From an uncultured Fibrobacterota bacterium (GTDB lineage: Bacteria > Fibrobacterota > Fibrobacteria > Fibrobacterales > Fibrobacteraceae), in contig CAIRAY010000124.1 in NCBI GenBank assembly GCA_903876665.1, forward strand, positions 1-64,000: DNA of 64,000 nt, read 5' to 3'. The translations under genes were made by a program, and so were the position numbers. The notes beneath the pieces were generated by a model, which made no database searches, was not told the origin of the DNA, and worked only from the letters and a program-made list of their open reading frames with translations. Position 1 is the stretch's first letter; every line of letters starts with the position of its first letter. Positions 47,126 through 55,556 of this stretch are shown here, piece by piece.

Positions 47126-47786
47126 TTCCACGCTCCACCAGGGGATCGGGATATTGTGCCTCCTCAAATCCTTTGGCGCGCAGAATGCAGGCAGGGCAGG
47201 TTCCACAGGGGGGGAACTGTCCGTTGTAGCATGTGTGTGAGGAGGCCAAGGCTTGGTAGGCTCCCACTTCCCTTGCGAGCAGAATGCTTTCTTTTTTGGA
47301 GAGATGCATCAACGGGGTGTGGATGGTGAATTTTGCATCCATGCCCAGGGAAATGGATTGTTCCAAGGCCCGCATGGTATTGAGGCGGCAGTCGGGGTAG
47401 CCGGAATAGTCCGTCTGACAAACGCCAGTAACCAGATCAAAAATGTCGTTTTGCCAAGCGTAAGCGGCGGCAAGGGTCATAAAAACCAGGTTGCGTCCGG
47501 GAACAAAGGAATCCGGAAGGTTGCCCTTTCCGACGCCGATAATTTCTTGGTTGGCGTCGGTCAGGGAGTTTCCCCCGAGGGCGCTGAAGCTGTTGATGGG
47601 CAAAACCACCTGGGACACTTGCGCGAGCTCGCAAATGACGCGGGCGGCCTCAAGCTCAATCCGATGGCGCTGGCCATAATCAAAGGTGACTGCATGCACT
47701 TTTTCGAATTGCTGCTTGGCCCAATACAGGCAAGTGGTGGAGTCTTGGCCGCCAGAGAAAACCACAAGGCAGGATTTGGAAATCAT
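47118..47786 (-). CDS. queC: 7-cyano-7-deazaguanine synthase
   Basis: 222 aa. Converts 7-carboxy-7-deazaguanine to preQ0 with ATP and ammonia, a step in queuosine synthesis. The PP-loop is CLVVFSGGQDSTTCLYWA; FDYGQRHRIELEAA, VPGRNLVFMTLAAAYA, CRLNTMRALEQS and TPLMHLSKKESI follow. The C-terminal Zn-binding cysteines lie in SHTCYNGQFPPCGTCPACILRAKGFEEA. It is followed by an overlapping MFS gene. Other que genes are not in the window and no preQ1 riboswitch is apparent upstream. Confidence 0.96.
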   Translation of the reverse strand: MISKSCLVVFSGGQDSTTCLYWAKQQFEKVHAVTFDYGQRHRIELEAARVICELAQVSQVVLPINSFSALGGNSLTDANQEIIGVGKGNLPDSFVPGRNLVFMTLAAAYAWQNDIFDLVTGVCQTDYSGYPDCRLNTMRALEQSISLGMDAKFTIHTPLMHLSKKESILLAREVGAYQALASSHTCYNGQFPPCGTCPACILRAKGFEEAQYPDPLVERGNE

Positions 47787-47813
47787 AATGGTTGTCCCCG
47801 CAAAAAGAGCAGG

Positions 47814-48515
47814 CTAAAATTGGCTGACGACATGCAAGGAAAGGCGAATTTCTTTGGTTCCGATGATTCCAACGGCGCATTCACCCAACAGTTTCAGATA
47901 GGAGCGCAGGCCAATGGTGACACCTGGCAAAAGGTCGATCTTGAACTGGTCCACTGGGTGCCGGAGGCTTGTGGCGGTAGCCAGGCCGATTCGCAGGGCC
48001 ACGGGGTCTGCAATGCGGAATTGCGGGTAGGTCCCAAGTTCCATAATGGCCCAGTTGCCTACGGTAACCGCTTCCAAAAATCCCAAGCGTGCTTCATAGG
48101 TGGAAGAAAATCGTTTGGAATAGGCCGCTCCTTGGGAGTAGGTGAGCATGACTCCACCACCCCGGCCATTGTTGATGCCGAGAATCACATCGGATTGAAT
48201 GCTACTAAAGGCGTTTATGGCCACTTTGACTCCAAGATCGGCCATAAGAAATTGGCGGTCCCACTGGTTTTCGGTTTCGTAACTGAGCTTGGTTCCGACT
48301 TCCACGCGGTCATTGATTCCAAATTTCACCGTGCCGACAAAGTCGCCGTCTCCGACCCATTTGGTCTGGAATCCGCCAGAAAATTCCGCCTGGTCGGGAA
48401 CCATTATTTCGGGGAATAGGTTGTACCGGGTGTCGTGGATGCTGGCCAAGGTCCATTCGCCCTGGGCAAAAACCGGGACAGCGAGGGCAAGAAGAAGGAG
48501 TAAATAATGCTTCAC
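47814..48515 (-). CDS. Probable outer-membrane beta-barrel protein
   Basis: 233 aa with signal peptide (YLLLLLALAVPVFA). Alternating strands run throughout (GTVKFGINDRVEVGTKLSYETENQWDRQFLMADLGVKVAI, DVILGINNGRGGGVMLTYSQGAAYSKRFSSTYEARLGFLE) and the protein ends in Phe (LHVVSQF), as many barrel proteins do. No family recognised. The GTG start at 48515 faces the hisC ATG at 48542 with only 26 nt between, so promoters overlap. It lies 27 nt upstream of queC and may lead that operon. Confidence 0.68.
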   Translation of the reverse strand: MKHYLLLLLALAVPVFAQGEWTLASIHDTRYNLFPEIMVPDQAEFSGGFQTKWVGDGDFVGTVKFGINDRVEVGTKLSYETENQWDRQFLMADLGVKVAINAFSSIQSDVILGINNGRGGGVMLTYSQGAAYSKRFSSTYEARLGFLEAVTVGNWAIMELGTYPQFRIADPVALRIGLATATSLRHPVDQFKIDLLPGVTIGLRSYLKLLGECAVGIIGTKEIRLSLHVVSQF

Positions 48516-48541
48516 AGCATTAAAATTATTAAACTTTTGCC

Positions 48542-49639
48542 ATGATTCCCTATCGATCCGTATTAAATGCCTTGCATGACTATGTTCCCGGAAAATCCAT
48601 CGAAGAAATTCGGGAGCTCCATGGGCTCGCCCAAGTCATAAAGCTGGCCTCCAATGAGAACCCCCTAGGAGCATCGCCCAAAGCCCGCGAGGCCTATCTG
48701 CAAGCGGTTTCGGAGCTGCATTTGTATCCTCGGGGTGAATGTCCGCACCTACGCAATGCCCTGAGCGCACGTTTTGCCCTGCGACCAGAACAACTGATTC
48801 TTGGAAATGGGTCGGACGAAATTCTCGCATTTATTGCCTTGGCATATTTGGAACCGGGCACGGAAGCCCTTTCCTGCGCCCCCACGTTTTCCGTTTATGA
48901 GGCCGTCACCTTGGCCATGGGCGCTGCTTACCGCTCCATTCCCTTGCTGGATTGGAAATTTGACCTGGAAGCCTTGGCCGGTGCAGTAACTCCCCAAACC
49001 CGGGTCGTATTTGTCTGCAATCCCAATAATCCTACGGGGACATGGGTAGGGCGTGCGGGCTTGCTGGCCTTCCTTCGCGCAGTGCCTTCCAATGTCCTGG
49101 TGGTGGTGGATCAGGCCTACTCGGAATTTGCGGATGACTCGGACTATTCTGATCTTACCGTGGATTTGTCTGAATTCTCCAATTTGTTGCTCGTTAGGAC
49201 CTTCTCCAAGGTGTGGGGCCTTGCCGGGCTACGCGTAGGCTATGCGATGGGCCAACCCGAAGTGGTTTCGAAGCTTTGGAAGGTCAAGCCACCCTTTGAT
49301 GTCAATACAGCCGCCCAGGTTGCGGCAACGGCAGCTTTGGATGACCGGGAGCATCTTCAAAAGACCCTGCAATTGAATTCCCAGGGCAAGGCGCAGTTGC
49401 TACAGGGAATCCTTCCCCTTGGTTTGCAGGTTCTGCCGACCCAGGCCAACTTTTTAGCCATTCATGTGGGTCCCCGGGGTCCCGCCCTGGTGGCATGGCT
49501 CGAATCCAAGGGCATGATCATCCGGGGCCTGAAGAATTTTGGCATCCCCGAATGGATCCGCGTCACCGTTGGGCTCGAAGCAGAAAACCGCCGCTTCTTG
49601 GAGCTGCTCCTTGAAGCCCGCCAAAATGGTTTTATTTAG
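48542..49639 (+). CDS. hisC: Histidinol-phosphate aminotransferase
   Basis: 365 aa. PLP enzyme converting imidazole-acetol phosphate and glutamate to histidinol phosphate. Motifs are IKLASNENPLGASPKA (substrate binding), LYPRGECPHLRNALS, LGNGSDEILAFIALAYLEPG, FVCNPNNPTGTW, VVDQAYSEF and VRTFSKVWGLAGLRVGYAMG with the PLP Lys223. The C-terminal Arg is in WIRVTVG. No ribosome site is visible before the ATG. The histidinol-phosphatase-like gene follows after 10 nt, so two successive steps of histidine synthesis sit together. Confidence 0.95.
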   Translation: MIPYRSVLNALHDYVPGKSIEEIRELHGLAQVIKLASNENPLGASPKAREAYLQAVSELHLYPRGECPHLRNALSARFALRPEQLILGNGSDEILAFIALAYLEPGTEALSCAPTFSVYEAVTLAMGAAYRSIPLLDWKFDLEALAGAVTPQTRVVFVCNPNNPTGTWVGRAGLLAFLRAVPSNVLVVVDQAYSEFADDSDYSDLTVDLSEFSNLLLVRTFSKVWGLAGLRVGYAMGQPEVVSKLWKVKPPFDVNTAAQVAATAALDDREHLQKTLQLNSQGKAQLLQGILPLGLQVLPTQANFLAIHVGPRGPALVAWLESKGMIIRGLKNFGIPEWIRVTVGLEAENRRFLELLLEARQNGFI

Positions 49640-49649
49640 GTAATTCATT

Positions 49650-50447
49650 ATGTCCCAAATCCAAAATTTACTGACCCTGGCCCTTCAGGCTACGACCATC
49701 GCCAAAGGCGAAATCATGTCGCACTACGGGCAGAATGTTTCCGTGGAGTGGAAGCCCGACAACACACCGGTCACCATTGCGGACCGCAATGCGGAGCAGG
49801 CCGTGCGGGACTTTTTTGCCAAAGAAACTCCCGGATTCGGGTTTATCGGGGAGGAATTCGGGCGGACCGACCCCCAGGCGGAGTACCAGTGGATCCTCGA
49901 TCCCATCGATGGAACCAAATCCTTTGTGCGTGGGGTTCCTTTATTTGGGACAATTCTTGGCCTTTATCAGGCGGGAACGCCCTTGTTGGGCATCATTGCT
50001 CTGCCTGCGCTGAATTCCGTCCTACACGCCTCTCAAGGCGCAGGGGCTTGGGTGGACGGGGTTCGGGTCAATACATCTAAAGTATCTCGCCTGGAAGAAT
50101 CTACCGTACTTTCCGGGACTATCAATACCATGGAGGCCCGTGGCTACGGCGAAGCCTTTGCGCGCGTGCGTAAATCAGCCCAGCTCTATCGTGGCTGGGG
50201 CGACTGTTATGGCTATTATTTGGTGGCCTGTGGCAGGGCTGAGGTGATGGTCGATCCAGTGGTTTCCATCTGGGACATCTCGGCCATGCCCGTGATTTTT
50301 GCCGAGGCCGGGGGCCAGTTTTCCGAGATTTCAGGCAACACCCGCTTGCTCGATGATTCCGGACATATTATAGCCGGACCGGAGGGTTACACGGGGGTGG
50401 CCACCAACGGAATCCTGCACTCGGCGGTGCTTTCCAAATTTTCTTGA
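49650..50447 (+). CDS. hisN: IMPase-family phosphatase, probably histidinol-phosphatase
   Basis: 265 aa. The IMPase fold has metal ligands in GFIGEEFG, WILDPIDGTKSFVRGVPLFGTILGL and SIWDISAMPVIFAEAGG. The TKSFVRGVPLFGT segment and the gene position right after hisC fit the HisN type that dephosphorylates histidinol phosphate, rather than inositol monophosphatase. It is downstream of hisC by 10 nt. The exact substrate remains inference from context. Confidence 0.85.
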   Translation: MSQIQNLLTLALQATTIAKGEIMSHYGQNVSVEWKPDNTPVTIADRNAEQAVRDFFAKETPGFGFIGEEFGRTDPQAEYQWILDPIDGTKSFVRGVPLFGTILGLYQAGTPLLGIIALPALNSVLHASQGAGAWVDGVRVNTSKVSRLEESTVLSGTINTMEARGYGEAFARVRKSAQLYRGWGDCYGYYLVACGRAEVMVDPVVSIWDISAMPVIFAEAGGQFSEISGNTRLLDDSGHIIAGPEGYTGVATNGILHSAVLSKFS

Positions 50448-50456
50448 CAAATAAGC

Positions 50457-50486
50457 TTGCGTTTTTAGCGTTTGTTTGGGTATACT
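50457..50486 (+). promoter_or_regulatory. Promoter reading directly into the STAS/DUF2225 gene
   Basis: TTGCGT (50457-50462), 18-nt spacer, TATACT (50481-50486), then 6 nt and the ATG at 50493. A perfect TTGACA lies 13 nt further upstream (50444), the same spacing as TTGACT to TTGCAC before the 13.9 kb gene. Confidence 0.62.
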
Positions 50487-50492
50487 CAACCC

Positions 50493-51620
50493 ATGGCATG
50501 GATAAAGCAGATTCGCGGGCCCTATATGTGTTACACGGTCGAGAAGGATTTCTTGACCTCCAACTTGATTGAGCAGAAGCCCTTTATTCTTCCCGATTTG
50601 CAAAAACCCGAGCACGACGTTGCCCTGGACATCCGCAAGTTGCGGGCCATCGATGTCCTTTCCCTCCGCTTTTTAGCCAACATGGATGAAATGCTCGAAA
50701 AGAAGGAACACCACCTGGTGCTGGTGGGTGGCGAACCCCAGATTTTGTCCCAGTTATTGGCTTTGCGCCCCATTCGGCATTTTCCAACCATGGCGGACTT
50801 TGAGCGGGAATTCCACGATTTGAACCCGGCCTTGGTGAAGTCCATTTTGCAATTGGCTCAAGGGGGCGTGGGGTTCAAAATGCTCCAGCTGCAATGTCCT
50901 CTTTGTCATTTCCAGGAAGTATCCGGATTTGTATTGGACGAAAGTAAATACAACCTGGTTTGGAGCCCTTCCGAAATTGTGCCCATCATGGTCCCGTCCA
51001 TTCCCGAAGCCGAGCGGATTGATTTTTCCTGTTACCGGGTGGCGGTTTGTCCGTCGTGTTTTTTTGCCTCTTCCCGCCCAGATCATTTTGGCATTCGCTT
51101 TCCGGAAGGAGAAATTAAAAGTATCCTCAAGCCAGAGCAAATAACCAATTTGCACTTGGGGCAAACGCCTCGAAAAGCGATCGCTGCGGAATATCGGGAA
51201 TCCTCCAAGGAATCCTTTTTTCACCCCCCACGGGACGCCGATGCGGGGTTTCTTTCCTGGAAGCTCCACGAGGCTTGTCAAAAGCAGATCAGCCAGGACC
51301 GGCGCTTTGTCGATGCCTTTGAAATTGTCCTCGCCAACTTCATGATGTGCAAATATGCTTCGAACGATCGCGTGATTGATGACCATTTGCATACTGCCCT
51401 GGCCTGGTTGAACAATGTGATGCAGAACCAGGACCAGTATTCGTCCCTGCGCTTGCAACAGGCTTACACCTTCTATGTCAGTGGATTGCTAGCGATCGAC
51501 AAGGTTTCCGAAGCTCACACGGCCTTTCGGGATTTTGAACACAAATTCAAAGAGGACTCTAGCGCCGATTTTTGGTTGCAGAGGGCTGAGTCGCTTATTT
51601 CCGAAAGCTCCCGGAGCTAA
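50493..51620 (+). CDS. STAS-like domain fused to a DUF2225-like zinc-ribbon protein
   Basis: 375 aa. Residues 1 to about 105 resemble a STAS fold (YTVEKDFLTSNLIEQKPFILPDLQKPEHDVALDIRKLRAIDVLSLRFLANMDEMLEKKEHHLVLVGGEP). The next part has paired CxxC motifs (LQCPLCHFQEVSGFVLDE and YRVAVCPSCFFASSRPDHF) as in DUF2225. The C-terminal third is helical and TPR-like (LHTALAWLNNVMQNQDQYSSLRLQQAYTFYVSGLL). No signal peptide. The start is defined by the promoter ending 6 nt upstream. The 3' end overlaps the converging comEC gene by 26 nt. Function unknown; a signalling or scaffolding role is likely. Confidence 0.7.
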   Translation: MAWIKQIRGPYMCYTVEKDFLTSNLIEQKPFILPDLQKPEHDVALDIRKLRAIDVLSLRFLANMDEMLEKKEHHLVLVGGEPQILSQLLALRPIRHFPTMADFEREFHDLNPALVKSILQLAQGGVGFKMLQLQCPLCHFQEVSGFVLDESKYNLVWSPSEIVPIMVPSIPEAERIDFSCYRVAVCPSCFFASSRPDHFGIRFPEGEIKSILKPEQITNLHLGQTPRKAIAAEYRESSKESFFHPPRDADAGFLSWKLHEACQKQISQDRRFVDAFEIVLANFMMCKYASNDRVIDDHLHTALAWLNNVMQNQDQYSSLRLQQAYTFYVSGLLAIDKVSEAHTAFRDFEHKFKEDSSADFWLQRAESLISESSRS

Positions 51621-53874
51621 TCCTTCCTTCACTGTCCCATTCAAAAAGAATGGATCCGTCATATTCGGTATTCCAAACCTGGCTGTGCAGGCTGTCTAAG
51701 CGTTTTAGGATGGATGGGGAAGGGTGGCCGTAGCGGTTCTCCAGTCCGCAGCTGATGACTGCATGCGTTGCGGAGCACCTTGCTAAAAATTCGCGCGAAG
51801 AGGAGTTTTGGGATCCATGGTGCCCCAGTTTAATTACTGGAACGCGGAGGGGAATGTTTCTTTTGAGCAAGGCCGCTTCTTCGGCAACGCCCAAATCCGC
51901 CATGAATAGTGCGGCAGGGCCATGCGGGCCATCCAAGCGCATTACGGCAGAGACCCCGTTCCAGTCTTCACCTTGGATTTGGTCGGGCGAATGGATCCAA
52001 TGGATTTTCCACGCACCAATGCCTTCGACCGCCATCCCTTCCCGTAGTGTGCGGATAGGAATTCCCCGTCGGGAAACTTCATCCAAAAAACGAACCCAGC
52101 CCGGTTTGTCGCAAAGGCGAATGGCTTCACCGATCCACAGGCTTTTTACCGGGAAGCTTTCTATTAATGACGTTGCTCCGCCATAATGATCCAAGTCGGG
52201 ATGGGAAATGATTAACGCGTCAATTTGTCCTATTCCCATCTTCCGGCAGAAGGGTACCAAGGTTCGGCTCCCATATTTTCCACTAAACTGCCCATTCCCC
52301 GCATCGAGGAGGAGAGTTTTGCCACTCGGAAACCGCAACATGGTTGCATCCCCCTGGGCGGCATCCAAAAACCAAATCTGCAGAGGAGGGTGGATCATGG
52401 TGAATCCCCAGGCACACCAGGCGATGGCGGCGCACCAGGTCAATTTTTGGGGACGGGCCTGGGGAAGCCATGCGAGGCCACCTGCCAAAATCAAAATACA
52501 TAGCCACAGAGGCCATGGCCCCATGGCGTAATTGGTCCCAGGCAGGGTTGAAAATATGTGCGTTACCTGAACCGAGGCCCCGACCAGGATGCTCGCTGCC
52601 TGTCCAAATCCCGTGGCAAGGGGCCCGCAGGCACAACTGAGCAAAAGCAATACGCCAGCCTCCATGGCAAATCCCATCAAGGGAATCACTAGCAAATTTC
52701 CCACAAAAGATATGGGGGAGAAACTTTGAAAATGATAGACCAGAATAGGAAATGTCCCTAGGGTTGCACAAAAACAAATCCAGGTGGGCGATAGGATCCA
52801 ATTATTGAGAAAAGGAAGAATCTTTGCACGTTTGCAGGGGTTAGAAGTCTGCCCGAGCAATATCCCCGCTGTAGCTCCGCAGGAAAGCTGAAACCCAATA
52901 TCTTCAAGGCTTGCGGGGTCAAATAGCAAGATGGAAGTGCAGGCGACTCCCAGTGCATGCAGGGAGAGCGACGGTCGTTCCATCCAGGCAGCAATTTGTA
53001 CCACCCCGAACATGAACACGGCTCGTTGGACTGAGGCCGATGAGCCCGTAATCGGGACAAAAATCATCAGCATGACTACGGTGAGCATGCGGGCATACTT
53101 GGGGGGAATCCGCAGGGCCGCCAGCATCATTTGCAAGAAGGAACTCAGAAACACAATGTGAAAGCCTGAAACCGTCAGAATATGGACCAGCCCAGTGGCC
53201 CGGAAATCCTGGCTGATGTCTTCATCCAAGCCCGATTTGTCGCCCACCAGCAAAGCCACCATTACGCCTCCCGTTTCGCGGAACATGTAGCGCTGACATA
53301 CCACTCTCAGCCATTCGCGGATTTTAAATGCCAAGCGTTCCGTGTGAAAATGGGAGTGGTCCGGCAGCCAGGAAAGCAGCACGCCACTTGCCATGCAATC
53401 CTGTGAGATGAGCCAGCGCCGTTGATCAAAGGAACCTGGCACGGTCAAATTCCCCAGGGTATCCCATTTGACTCGCCATTCGCCTTGGTCGCCAGGTAGC
53501 GGGAGCTGGTCTCCAGTTTTAGTGCGAAGAAGAACGCGATGGCCATTTTCCAGTTCGATCTGGAGCCGAAATCCCTTTGCCGTGCGGATCACCGATTGAA
53601 CCGAACCGGATCCCTTGCTTCCCAGGGCTGGAATTTTTTCCACCTCCGGAGTTTCAACCGCAAGCAAGCGTAAGGCAGCGAGCAAGGAAAATACCAAGAA
53701 AACCCGGCGAGGCTTCTGGGGAAGAGTGGTCGAGAGGATTAGCCAGAAAAGGACCAAAGGAGGAACCCACCAGGAGAATTCAGAAAACGAGCCCAGGGAA
53801 AAGGCCAGCACAACCGCCAAAGTGCTGATCCAACTTGGGCTGTTGTTAAGAATCTTGATTTTATGTAAATTCAA
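51595..53874 (-). CDS. comEC: ComEC/Rec2-family DNA uptake channel
   Basis: About 759 aa. An N-terminal soluble part (ENGHRVLLRTKTGDQLPLPGDQGEWRVKWDTLGNLTVPGSFDQRRWL) is followed by the competence membrane domain (FRATGLVHILTVSGFHIVFLSSFLQ, SSASVQRAVFMFGVVQIA, EDIGFQLSCGATAGILL, FVGNLLVIPLMGFAMEAGVLLLL). The C-terminal metallo-beta-lactamase domain has ISHPDLDHYGGATSL, LFMADLGVAEEAALL and IKLGHHGSQNSSSREFL. The protein carries transforming DNA across the inner membrane. The start is uncertain: TTG at 53874 gives a short membrane-type N-terminus; TTG at 53928 would overlap the divergent lipoprotein gene. Confidence 0.93.
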   Translation of the reverse strand: MNLHKIKILNNSPSWISTLAVVLAFSLGSFSEFSWWVPPLVLFWLILSTTLPQKPRRVFLVFSLLAALRLLAVETPEVEKIPALGSKGSGSVQSVIRTAKGFRLQIELENGHRVLLRTKTGDQLPLPGDQGEWRVKWDTLGNLTVPGSFDQRRWLISQDCMASGVLLSWLPDHSHFHTERLAFKIREWLRVVCQRYMFRETGGVMVALLVGDKSGLDEDISQDFRATGLVHILTVSGFHIVFLSSFLQMMLAALRIPPKYARMLTVVMLMIFVPITGSSASVQRAVFMFGVVQIAAWMERPSLSLHALGVACTSILLFDPASLEDIGFQLSCGATAGILLGQTSNPCKRAKILPFLNNWILSPTWICFCATLGTFPILVYHFQSFSPISFVGNLLVIPLMGFAMEAGVLLLLSCACGPLATGFGQAASILVGASVQVTHIFSTLPGTNYAMGPWPLWLCILILAGGLAWLPQARPQKLTWCAAIAWCAWGFTMIHPPLQIWFLDAAQGDATMLRFPSGKTLLLDAGNGQFSGKYGSRTLVPFCRKMGIGQIDALIISHPDLDHYGGATSLIESFPVKSLWIGEAIRLCDKPGWVRFLDEVSRRGIPIRTLREGMAVEGIGAWKIHWIHSPDQIQGEDWNGVSAVMRLDGPHGPAALFMADLGVAEEAALLKRNIPLRVPVIKLGHHGSQNSSSREFLARCSATHAVISCGLENRYGHPSPSILKRLDSLHSQVWNTEYDGSILFEWDSEGRISSGSFRK

Positions 53875-53917
53875 TATGGTTTCACCAGAAAAAACTTGGG
53901 TATTCTGGTTAGACGAT

Positions 53918-55165
53918 TTGGAGGTCAATCTGGTTCGTCATTTGGGAAAATATTTTGCAGGGGCGTTTTCGCTCCTTCTCGTGGGCTGTCTTTTTGACTC
54001 CGCCCCACCAGATCCCATCTCGCCCGGTGCAAATGGCGGGGATTACCGACTTTTTCCCAATGACTTGGGCAAAGCGGATTCGGCCGCCAAGTATTTTGCT
54101 CAAGGCGTTATTCTTCCCGGCCACCCGGGGGCATCTTATTCCCTGAGTTTTGTTGCGGGTGAGGGGAGCATTCCCAATCTGCGTTTGTACCGGTTGATTC
54201 CCAAGGGGGACCAATACATGTACACGACCGACCAGTTGATCGAGGGCAAGCTGTCCGAGGGGCAGTGGCGCTACGACTTCAACGCCAATTTCTCGAGCCA
54301 AATCGATTGGCTAACCATTCTGGAACAAAAAGGCAAGCGCTACGAAACCCCTCTGACAAATTTGCATTTTGCGGGTTGGGGATCCAACTCATCCCATATT
54401 TCTTTGAACCTTTGGATTACCGGAAAGTATGTTCCCCCTGCGGGTGGTGAAACTCCCCAAGAATTGGCGAAGCTGATTCTGGCTGGCTACCGGACAGCCT
54501 ATGGTCCGGCGGGAATTACTGTTGACACGGTCTATCTTCAATATGCGTCCAGCCACCGGCTATCAGGCAAATCTTTTCCTGATTCCTTGCCGATCGTAGC
54601 AGAAGATATTGAATCCCGCTTTGACAGCTTGGGCAATGGCCTGGCGCATCCCTATTCCGAGGCTTTGGACCTCGTGTTGATTTTCGGGTTCCAGGAGGAG
54701 GGGATGTTAGGATTATCGCCCCTGTTTGGGAAAAATTTGGAGGCCGGGGAGGCGGGTGTTGTCTTGCTTTCCACGCACCGCTCAAGCGCCGGACTGCAAG
54801 ACTTTACCGCAGTGGGGTCCGAGGTCATGGTGGCGACAGCGGTACATGAAACAGGTCATTTTTTTGGCCTGCGACACACAACGGTTACCCAGCGAGACAT
54901 GATGGCTTCCGGTGACTTTTCTGCAGAAGAGGATGGCATTGGCGACACTCCCTGGTGTCCGGGCCTTGCGTATCTGGTGGGAACTCGGGATATTCCCGTG
55001 AGCTCGAAATTTCTGTCCCGCAAATTTATTGCAGGCCTTGCAGCCTACCAATGTCCCGATGCCGAAAACCCCATGTTCCCCTATTCCACAGACGTGATCA
55101 TGGGTGCATTTACCGAAGGGCAAGGCGCCATTCTGGCCAAGAATCTATCCATTTTTCCGCATTGA
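53918..55165 (+). CDS. Metzincin-type zinc metalloprotease lipoprotein
   Basis: About 415 aa. The lipoprotein signal is LGKYFAGAFSLLLVGC. The N-terminal half is beta-rich (VILPGHPGASYSLSFVAGEGSIPNLRLYRL). The protease motif HETGHFFGLRH (HExxHxxGxxH) lies near residue 315, followed by a possible Met-turn in DMMASGD and DGIGDTPWC. It is probably a surface-exposed protease, by analogy to pappalysin- or fungalysin-like metzincins. Several starts are possible: ATG 53876, TTG 53918, or CTG 53930, which has GGAGG at the right distance. Confidence 0.78.
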   Translation: MEVNLVRHLGKYFAGAFSLLLVGCLFDSAPPDPISPGANGGDYRLFPNDLGKADSAAKYFAQGVILPGHPGASYSLSFVAGEGSIPNLRLYRLIPKGDQYMYTTDQLIEGKLSEGQWRYDFNANFSSQIDWLTILEQKGKRYETPLTNLHFAGWGSNSSHISLNLWITGKYVPPAGGETPQELAKLILAGYRTAYGPAGITVDTVYLQYASSHRLSGKSFPDSLPIVAEDIESRFDSLGNGLAHPYSEALDLVLIFGFQEEGMLGLSPLFGKNLEAGEAGVVLLSTHRSSAGLQDFTAVGSEVMVATAVHETGHFFGLRHTTVTQRDMMASGDFSAEEDGIGDTPWCPGLAYLVGTRDIPVSSKFLSRKFIAGLAAYQCPDAENPMFPYSTDVIMGAFTEGQGAILAKNLSIFPH

Positions 55166-55230
55166 TATTGTCGATGTCTCCAACCAAATCCTGTCATCCT
55201 TGGTTGTCTTGTCATCCCCCGAAGGGGGAA

Positions 55231-55292
55231 CACCGGCGCTGGTTGCAGAATTTTTTCGGGCAGGGTGCGGTGATGCCCGTTCCGGGCATGAC
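55231..55292. repeat. 62-nt direct repeat, copy 1 (REP-like)
   Basis: CACCGGCGCTGGTTGCAGAA starts a 62-nt unit that ends in the palindrome ATGCCCG-TTC-CGGGCAT followed by GAC. It is identical to the unit at 55403-55464. TTGTCATCCCCCGAA stands upstream of it and recurs near 55329. Confidence 0.9.
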
Positions 55293-55402
55293 AAAAGTAG
55301 AGTTCATGGCAGGAAGGGCGGATATTGCTTGTCATCCCCCGAACTCCACAAAGTGGACATGTGTCCGTAACGGGCAAAGCCCGAACGGTCCCACCGAGGG
55401 AT

Positions 55403-55464
55403 CACCGGCGCTGGTTGCAGAATTTTTTCGGGCAGGGTGCGGTGATGCCCGTTCCGGGCATGAC
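55403..55464. repeat. 62-nt direct repeat, copy 2
   Basis: Exact second copy of the 55231-55292 unit. It runs directly into the 18-nt tandem array that follows, which reuses its last bases GGGCATGAC. Confidence 0.9.
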
Positions 55465-55518
55465 TCTCATAGCGGGCATGACTCTCATAGCGGGCATGAC
55501 TCTCATAGCGGGCATGAC
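55465..55518. repeat. Three tandem copies of an 18-nt unit
   Basis: TCTCATAGCGGGCATGAC is repeated exactly three times. The unit shares GGGCATGAC with the end of the 62-nt repeat, so it probably arose by slippage from it. No spacers, so it is not a CRISPR array. The array ends 39 nt before the DUF4416 gene. Confidence 0.93.
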
Positions 55519-55556
55519 AAATGAACCCATTTTTAGTTGTTTAGGACAATAACCTG

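Noticed and set aside
47253-48419. Plus-strand frame of 388 codons
   Set aside because: Antisense across queC and the barrel-protein gene; it spans their intergenic gap without any protein signature.
50754-51458. Minus-strand frame of 234 codons
   Set aside because: Antisense shadow of the STAS/DUF2225 gene.
55465-55518. Candidate CRISPR array
   Set aside because: The 18-nt units are directly tandem with no spacers and no cas genes nearby.
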